From positions 4,236 through 38,914 of the forward strand of contig MSJI02000299.1 of the NCBI GenBank assembly GCA_001931905.2: DNA of 34,679 bases, written 5' to 3'. Both the position numbers and the translations under genes were made by a program. This DNA comes from Cladosporium sp. IMV 00045 (lineage: Eukaryota > Ascomycota > Dothideomycetes > Cladosporiales > Cladosporiaceae). Within the stretch, counting starts at the first letter, position 1. Each line of letters begins with the position of its first letter. Positions 30,313 through 34,679 of this stretch are shown here, in pieces. The notes beneath the pieces were generated by a model, which made no database searches, had not been told where the DNA came from, and saw only the letters and a program-made list of their open reading frames with translations.

Positions 30313-30595
30313 CGAATGGAAGGTCTCCAGCAACGTGAGGTTCGAGGATAGCGGTGATCAGAAGCTGTTAATTTGATATAATAATACATACACAATCCAC
30401 AGCACCATCGAAACATATCGGTACTGCCGTCGTTGATTCAGTCTACAGTTCCATCTTGGCGAACTCTTACAACGCGCGTCACATGGCCGCCCTGGAAACT
30501 CTCCGTAGGCGGTGCTTGACCTGCCGTCCATGGAAAAAAGGCATACCCCGCGGCCTGCGTGTTGCGTGGTAAGACATGAAAATTGTTCGGTGCAA

Positions 30596-32035
30596 TTACT
30601 GCAGCATGGCAGCCACTCCATCCTCGTCCACACCATCTGCACCAAAGATCTCAGCATCAACCGCCGGAGGCTTGTTGTGAGACATCTTTCTGCGCTTGAG
30701 CCTCGGGTCTGCGCTTTCTGATGGGATTTCAGTAGAGGCATGTCGGACCTGCGGCATCTGAAGGCTACTCAGAATGTCGGCTCCAACGGCTCCATCGGTT
30801 TGCGAGGGATGCGACTCCAGTACGGGTGCAGGTTCGTGAGATGGCGGCGGCTCGTTGTGGGATGGCGGTTGCTCAGAGATGACTTCGGCGCCTGAAGGGT
30901 CGGCTAGCTGTTGCTCGGCCGGGACGTTGTCGCCGATGGCGAACGTGTCCACTTCGTCTTGAATGGCATCTGCGGGTGGTGGTGTGAAGGATTCGACCTC
31001 TGGTGGAGGTGGTGTGAGGGATTCGGGTTCTGGGGCTGAAGGTTCGCCGCCGTTCGGGTTAGAAGGAGGCGATCCAGCACCAGCTGCGGGAGATTGATTT
31101 GAAGGAGTCGCGGGGTTGGAGAGGCCGCGCATGATGCCGTCTTCGACGCTGCTCTTGCGAGCCTCGATTTCGGAGTGGCGAGTGGACAGCTCCGATGCGG
31201 TTGTTTGGTCCTTGGTAAGGGTGTCGCGATTGCTTTGGAGAAGCTTCTCGAGGCCTGCGATGAGTTCCGTACGCGCCTTGATGCTGCTTTCCATCGCAGA
31301 GTGAGCGCTTGCGAGAGATTTCATCAACGAAGCCAGCTTCGCCGCATGAACTGGCGGGCTTGGGAGTGCCGTCTCGGGGTCGGTGAGCTTTGCATACTCG
31401 GTGTTGGTCGACGCAACGACACCTCTGGCGCTCGTTTCGGCTTTCGTCAATGCAGTCTGAGATTTGCTCAAAGCCTCCAACTCAGGTGGTACGGCACCTC
31501 CAGAAGCACCACCAAACAGGCTACCACCCAGCTTGCCTCCTCCGCCGCCTCCCCTTTGAGCTCCTCTGGTTCTGTCGATATCGTCGAGTCGTTTCTCCAG
31601 TGCATCTTGGATCTTCACATCAAAGATGGTTCTCTGCCTCCACACCTCGATGACCCTCCTTATCTTATTTTGAATCTCAACTGAAGCGTTCTTGTATGCC
31701 AGAGCTGTTGCATCGGCGATGAGCGGCTCGAATGCAATAAGGAAGTCGGTCTTGGAGCGTGCGCGAGACTGCTGCACCACTTCGTTGGCGAGGTATATCA
31801 ACACCAGGCGTTTAGATGTGCTGCTCTCTTGAAGTCGGTTCAACCAGAGGGCGGCAGTACGGTCGGCATGGCGTCTAGAATGCAATTAGCATGATTGAAC
31901 TCGTGGTTGGGCACGTTCTCTACTCAAAACGACATACCTGTGAAACATAATCCATTGGGCCACAGTGACAATGCTGTCCTGCGTCTCATTGAGAGCAGCC
32001 AATTTGGCCTTGACCGCGTCGTCGGAGTACGCCAT
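30596..32035 (-). CDS. RTT103: CID-domain protein of the Rtt103/RPRD type
   Basis: Exon 1 is 31938-32035 and exon 2 is 30596-31874, separated by a 63-bp intron (GTATGT donor, CTAAT branch, CTAG end). The product is 458 residues. The spliced start MAYSDDAVKAKLAALNETQ opens the RNA polymerase II CTD-interacting domain, which continues SIVTVAQWIMFHRRHADR, KRLVLIYLANEVVQQSR and IRRVIEVWRQRTIF (residues 1 to about 135). A Gly-rich linker, a coiled-coil region (about 180-270) and a Pro/Glu/Ser-rich disordered tail with PPPE repeats follow. The end is an acidic AEIFGADGVDEDGVAAML. By family knowledge it binds Ser2-phosphorylated CTD and helps 3'-end processing and termination. The symbol rests on domain order only. 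Confidence 0.88.
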
Positions 32036-32464
32036 GGCGCGTGGAGGATGTTGCTACGGATTGCTATACACTTTGAAGCTTTATGACAGCTTTGTAGTTG
32101 ATGAACTAATCCTCGTGAACTCTCAATAGCAGCTTTCAATGCAGTATATCGGGATTATGAGAGCAATGGCTCATTCACAGACATCTGAAGAAGTCTGGAA
32201 GCTCGCGCTGCTTGCTGATGAAAGTGGCTGGAAGCTGCGACCGAGGAGCTGACAGCCTCAGGCTTGAGTGTCTGCCTTGGCGTCTGGGGATGCGACTAGC
32301 AACGTCAACATCAAGGAACACGCATTGGATCATCTTCACAATACCACTTTCGCTGTTACGAACCTCCAACATTAATCAAATTCGTCTTTACTCGGTGCTG
32401 TAAATTTCCAACAGTCCTCCAAATCCTCGCGAACGACACATCAAGTCTCCGGACAACAGCAAAC
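32036..32464. other. Divergent promoter region
   Basis: About 430 bp between the CID-protein gene (-) and clathrin light chain (+). No further gene was seen, so it probably serves both. Confidence 0.5.
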
Positions 32465-33288
32465 ATGGCCGACCGCTTCCCTTCGTTGGACGAATTCGAC
32501 AACGGTTCGCTTACCATTCTCCTGAGCGCATGTAGAATCTCATACTGACACTTCATCTAGGCCAAATCGAAGCCACTGGAGGCAACTCGGTCGAAAACCT
32601 TGACGAACCCACCGACTTTCTCGCCCGTGAACGCGCGGCCCTGGGCGAAGACGCTCAGCAATTCACCACATCTGCCGACAATGCTGCGACTGTCGAGGAT
32701 GGCGGTGATGACGACGATCTTCTCGGGGGTGGCATGAGTGCTTCTTATGCGCCTGCAAACGGAGACGCTGCTCAGGACTTTGGTGACGATGTGGGCGACT
32801 TCGAGTCCTCATTCCCTGCCGTAGACACCCAGAACGAGGCCGTCGGCGCCGGCGGCACAATCACCGGCTCAACCGCACCCTTCCAAGCGCCCGCGGCTAG
32901 CACATATCAAGATGAGGACGAGCCAGAAGTGCTCAGGGAGTGGCGCGAGAGGAGGGACATGCAGATCCAACACCGCGACGAGGTTTCCGCCGAGAAGAAG
33001 GCCGAGACCATCAAGGCCGCCCAGCAAAACATTGACGAATTCTACGAGAACTACAACAACAGGAAGGACAAGGGCATCGCGCAGACTCGCAAGGAGGAGG
33101 AGGAGTTCCTCAAGAACAGGGAAGACACAACGAGCGGCGGCACCAGCTGGGAGAGAATCGCGAAGCTCGTCGACCTCAGCGGCAAGGGTGCCACCGGTGG
33201 TGCGAGTGGCACGCAGAAGGCGAAGATGAGGGAGCTTCTCCTCAGCTTGAGGAAAGATGAGAAGGCTCCCGGTGCCAGCGGCGTGTAA
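32465..33288 (+). CDS. CLC1: Clathrin light chain
   Basis: Exon 1 is 32465-32504 (MADRFPSLDEFDN). A 56-bp intron (GTTCGC donor, CTGAC branch, CTAG end) leads to exon 2, 32561-33288; the product is 255 residues. The acidic N-terminal half contains DDDDLLGGG and FGDDVGDFESSFPA. The heavy-chain-binding helix begins PEVLREWRERRDMQIQHRDE and runs as a long charged coiled coil to KEEEEFLKNRE. The C-terminal SWERIAKLVDLSGKGA and KMRELLLSLRKDE end is typical of fungal Clc1. It stabilises clathrin trimers in endocytic and Golgi coats. The donor GTTCGC is weak, but the reading frame and homology require it. Confidence 0.95.
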
Positions 33289-33906
33289 AGGGCGGATTGT
33301 GATGTGGTGATTTTGTTTTCACGGAGTATTTGGTTCTTGTATGAGAGCGGCAGTTTGGCTTTGTCTACTCATGATGAACCCCTGAAGCTCACTCAGCGAG
33401 CAGCAGCTGGCAGCCTTGCGAACAAACCGATTTGGTGGCTGCGCAAAACAGCCCTTCTATGTTGAAGACGAGCAGGATAGATGATTGTAAAATAAATTTG
33501 ACCATTTTCATTGACGCTGTAGCTTCCTGGTCAATGTCCATTGGAACTATTTACATGTATTATTTATCCAGACATTTATTACGTGCTTGACATGTGCCAC
33601 GAGGGCCGAACGGTTGGGTCTCCGGCAGCCGCTATCGGAACGGAACGTTTGAAGCGTCGATTGCCGAATAATGGAGCGAGCGCGTTTGCTCGCATCATCG
33701 TTCTCGAGCTACGTCCATGTTTCCTCTGCCGTCTGTTCTGCCACCGAAACATTTGCCCTCACCTCCCAGGAAAAACACGCAAACAACCAGCTCACTCCCA
33801 TATTGATCCATCCAAGCCTTGGGCCAAAACTTCTGCCTGCGTATTCGCATCCTTTTCGCATAGAAGTCAATTACAAATCAGCCATGATCAATACACAAAC
33901 GCTACT
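33289..33906. other. Intergenic, clathrin light chain 3' flank
   Basis: About 620 bp with no supportable gene; the 183-codon plus-strand open frame starting at 33541 has no recognisable content. Confidence 0.5.
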
Positions 33907-34131
33907 TCAGGAACGATAGCTGGATCTCTCTGCGTTGGGCGGCGCCACGATTTTGTCGGTATAGTCGCTTGTGCAGCGCTTGGAGCGCAGGATGGGCTCG
34001 TCACAGAGGCTGGCGACCAAGGCGTGGGATTGTTTGGGCAATGGAGCGCTGTTCTCAGCAAGAATACGGGCACCCGTAGGGCCACTTAGAAACGGAGCAG
34101 GAGCAGGAGCAGGAGCAGGACCTCTCGACAT
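33907..34131 (-). CDS. Possible small protein divergent from MDL1
   Basis: An ATG at 34131 on the minus strand opens 74 codons beginning MSRGPAPAPAPAPFLSGPTG, with three cysteine-free repeats of Pro-Ala and a basic C-terminus (ILRSKRCTSDYTDK). I recognise no family. Its start is only 25 bp from the MDL1 start on the other strand, which would force overlapping leaders. It may therefore be a chance frame or an alternative transcript. The frame continues upstream to 34293, but that part lies opposite MDL1 coding sequence. Confidence 0.25.
   Translation of the reverse strand: MSRGPAPAPAPAPFLSGPTGARILAENSAPLPKQSHALVASLCDEPILRSKRCTSDYTDKIVAPPNAERSSYRS
34094..34120. repeat. GAGCAG microsatellite
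   Basis: Four and a half copies of the hexamer GAGCAG, 36-62 bp before the MDL1 start codon. On the minus strand they encode the Ala-Pro repeat of the small open frame. Confidence 0.85.
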
Positions 34132-34156
34132 AGCGAACGTGGCGAGGCAATTATCA

Positions 34157-34679
34157 ATGTCTTCGCGCATACTATCTTCGAGAACACCGTCATCATTTCG
34201 CCCTTGTTGGGGATTACCACAGACAGCGACCTGGACCACGCAGCGTCGGCTGTTGCAGACATCACAAACACGGCATGAAGTGCAAGCAGCCAAATCTGCT
34301 CAGCAAAATCGGAGCAACGAATCTACTCCACGACAGAAAGATCCTAGCGAACACGACGATGAGCTGGAAGACGAAGGGTTCGGACGGACGGAGAAGGCGG
34401 CACAAGCATCGAGGGTGAACCTCAGTGCGCGCTTGTCTAAGGAAGGAGACAAGAAGGGTAGCAGCAGGGGCGAGATTTTCAGGCTGCTCAAGATCGCCGC
34501 GCCGGAGTGGAAGACGCTCGGGTGGGCGTTCCTGTTCCTCTTGATCAGCAGCGGTGTCACCATGAGCGTGCCATTTTCCATCGGAAGAATTCTGGACGTC
34601 GCCAGCAAGCCTCCAGAGGAGAACGCGACATTCCTGGGAATGTCCATGAACACTTTCTACATTGCTTTTGCGGCGGTCT
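34157..34679 (+). CDS. MDL1: Mitochondrial ABC transporter of the Mdl1/ABCB10 type (N-terminal part)
   Basis: The ATG at 34157 opens a frame that runs off the right edge after 174 codons. The first 45 residues (MSSRILSSRTPSSFR, then QRRLLQTSQTRH) are rich in Arg and Ser with no acidic residue, a mitochondrial presequence. A charged linker follows, then GEIFRLLKIAAPEWKTLGWA, which enters the first transmembrane helix, FLFLLISSGVTMSVPFSIGR, and ILDVASKPPEENATFLGMS. The LLKIAAPEW, TMSVPFSIGRILDV and TFYIAF pattern matches Mdl1, the inner-membrane half-transporter. By family knowledge it exports peptides from the matrix. The rest of the membrane domain and the ATPase domain lie beyond the window. 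Confidence 0.9.
   Translation, partial: MSSRILSSRTPSSFRPCWGLPQTATWTTQRRLLQTSQTRHEVQAAKSAQQNRSNESTPRQKDPSEHDDELEDEGFGRTEKAAQASRVNLSARLSKEGDKKGSSRGEIFRLLKIAAPEWKTLGWAFLFLLISSGVTMSVPFSIGRILDVASKPPEENATFLGMSMNTFYIAFAAV

Overview
The window is nuclear DNA of a filamentous ascomycete. The evidence is short spliced introns (50-108 bp, mostly about 54) with CTRAY branch points, a lone dispersed 5S rRNA gene, an intron-bearing tRNA gene, and a gene set of typical fungal housekeeping and secreted proteins. Gene types such as the GT2 glycosyltransferase and the DUF7730-like protein suggest Dothideomycetes, perhaps Mycosphaerellales/Capnodiales. That placement is inference and was not tested.

Layout: 1-160 looks like the 5' end of a DNA transposon cut by the window edge. 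It is followed by about 1.6 kb of A/T-rich, CpG-poor non-coding DNA. 1.7-6.1 kb holds a glutathione S-transferase (-), the mitochondrial translation factor GUF1 (-) and the spindle-checkpoint protein MAD2 (+). A tRNA-Val(AAC) gene with a 28-nt intron lies at 6.4-6.5 kb (-). 8.0-11.7 kb holds a large GT2 glycosyltransferase (+) and, convergent to it, a secreted rhamnogalacturonan-acetylesterase-like hydrolase (-). Both are interrupted by apparent one-base deletions. A dispersed 5S rRNA gene (-) at 12.05-12.17 kb sits in the upstream region of a DUF7730-like gene (+). 13.7-15.9 kb is a membrane protein of unknown family with a long disordered N-terminus. 17.3-18.5 kb is an unrecognised gene with an in-frame TGA that is either intronic or interrupting. 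19.0-19.6 kb is SND2/TMEM208 (-). 20.0-20.9 kb encodes only the C-terminal TPR half of APC3/Cdc27.

20.9-23.9 kb is gene-poor and carries a diverged 107-bp tandem repeat. 24.0-26.0 kb is a secreted bilirubin-oxidase-type multicopper oxidase (+). 26.5-27.8 kb is an inositol-polyphosphate 5-phosphatase-like protein with a C-terminal membrane anchor (-). 28.6-29.1 kb is a small cupin (+). 29.6-30.3 kb is a small secreted cysteine-containing protein (+). 30.6-32.0 kb is an RNA polymerase II CTD-interacting (CID) protein of the Rtt103/RPRD type (-). 32.5-33.3 kb is clathrin light chain (+). 34.16 kb to the right edge is the N-terminal part of a mitochondrial ABC transporter of the Mdl1 type (+).

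The genes do not form an evident operon-like or biosynthetic cluster. They are mainly independent housekeeping genes (translation, checkpoint, transcription, ER targeting, endocytosis, mitochondrial transport) mixed with secreted or wall-active enzymes. I found no convincing new system. The most interesting items are the in-frame TGA, the orphan Cdc27 half, and the cluster of one-base lesions at 10.3-11.4 kb.
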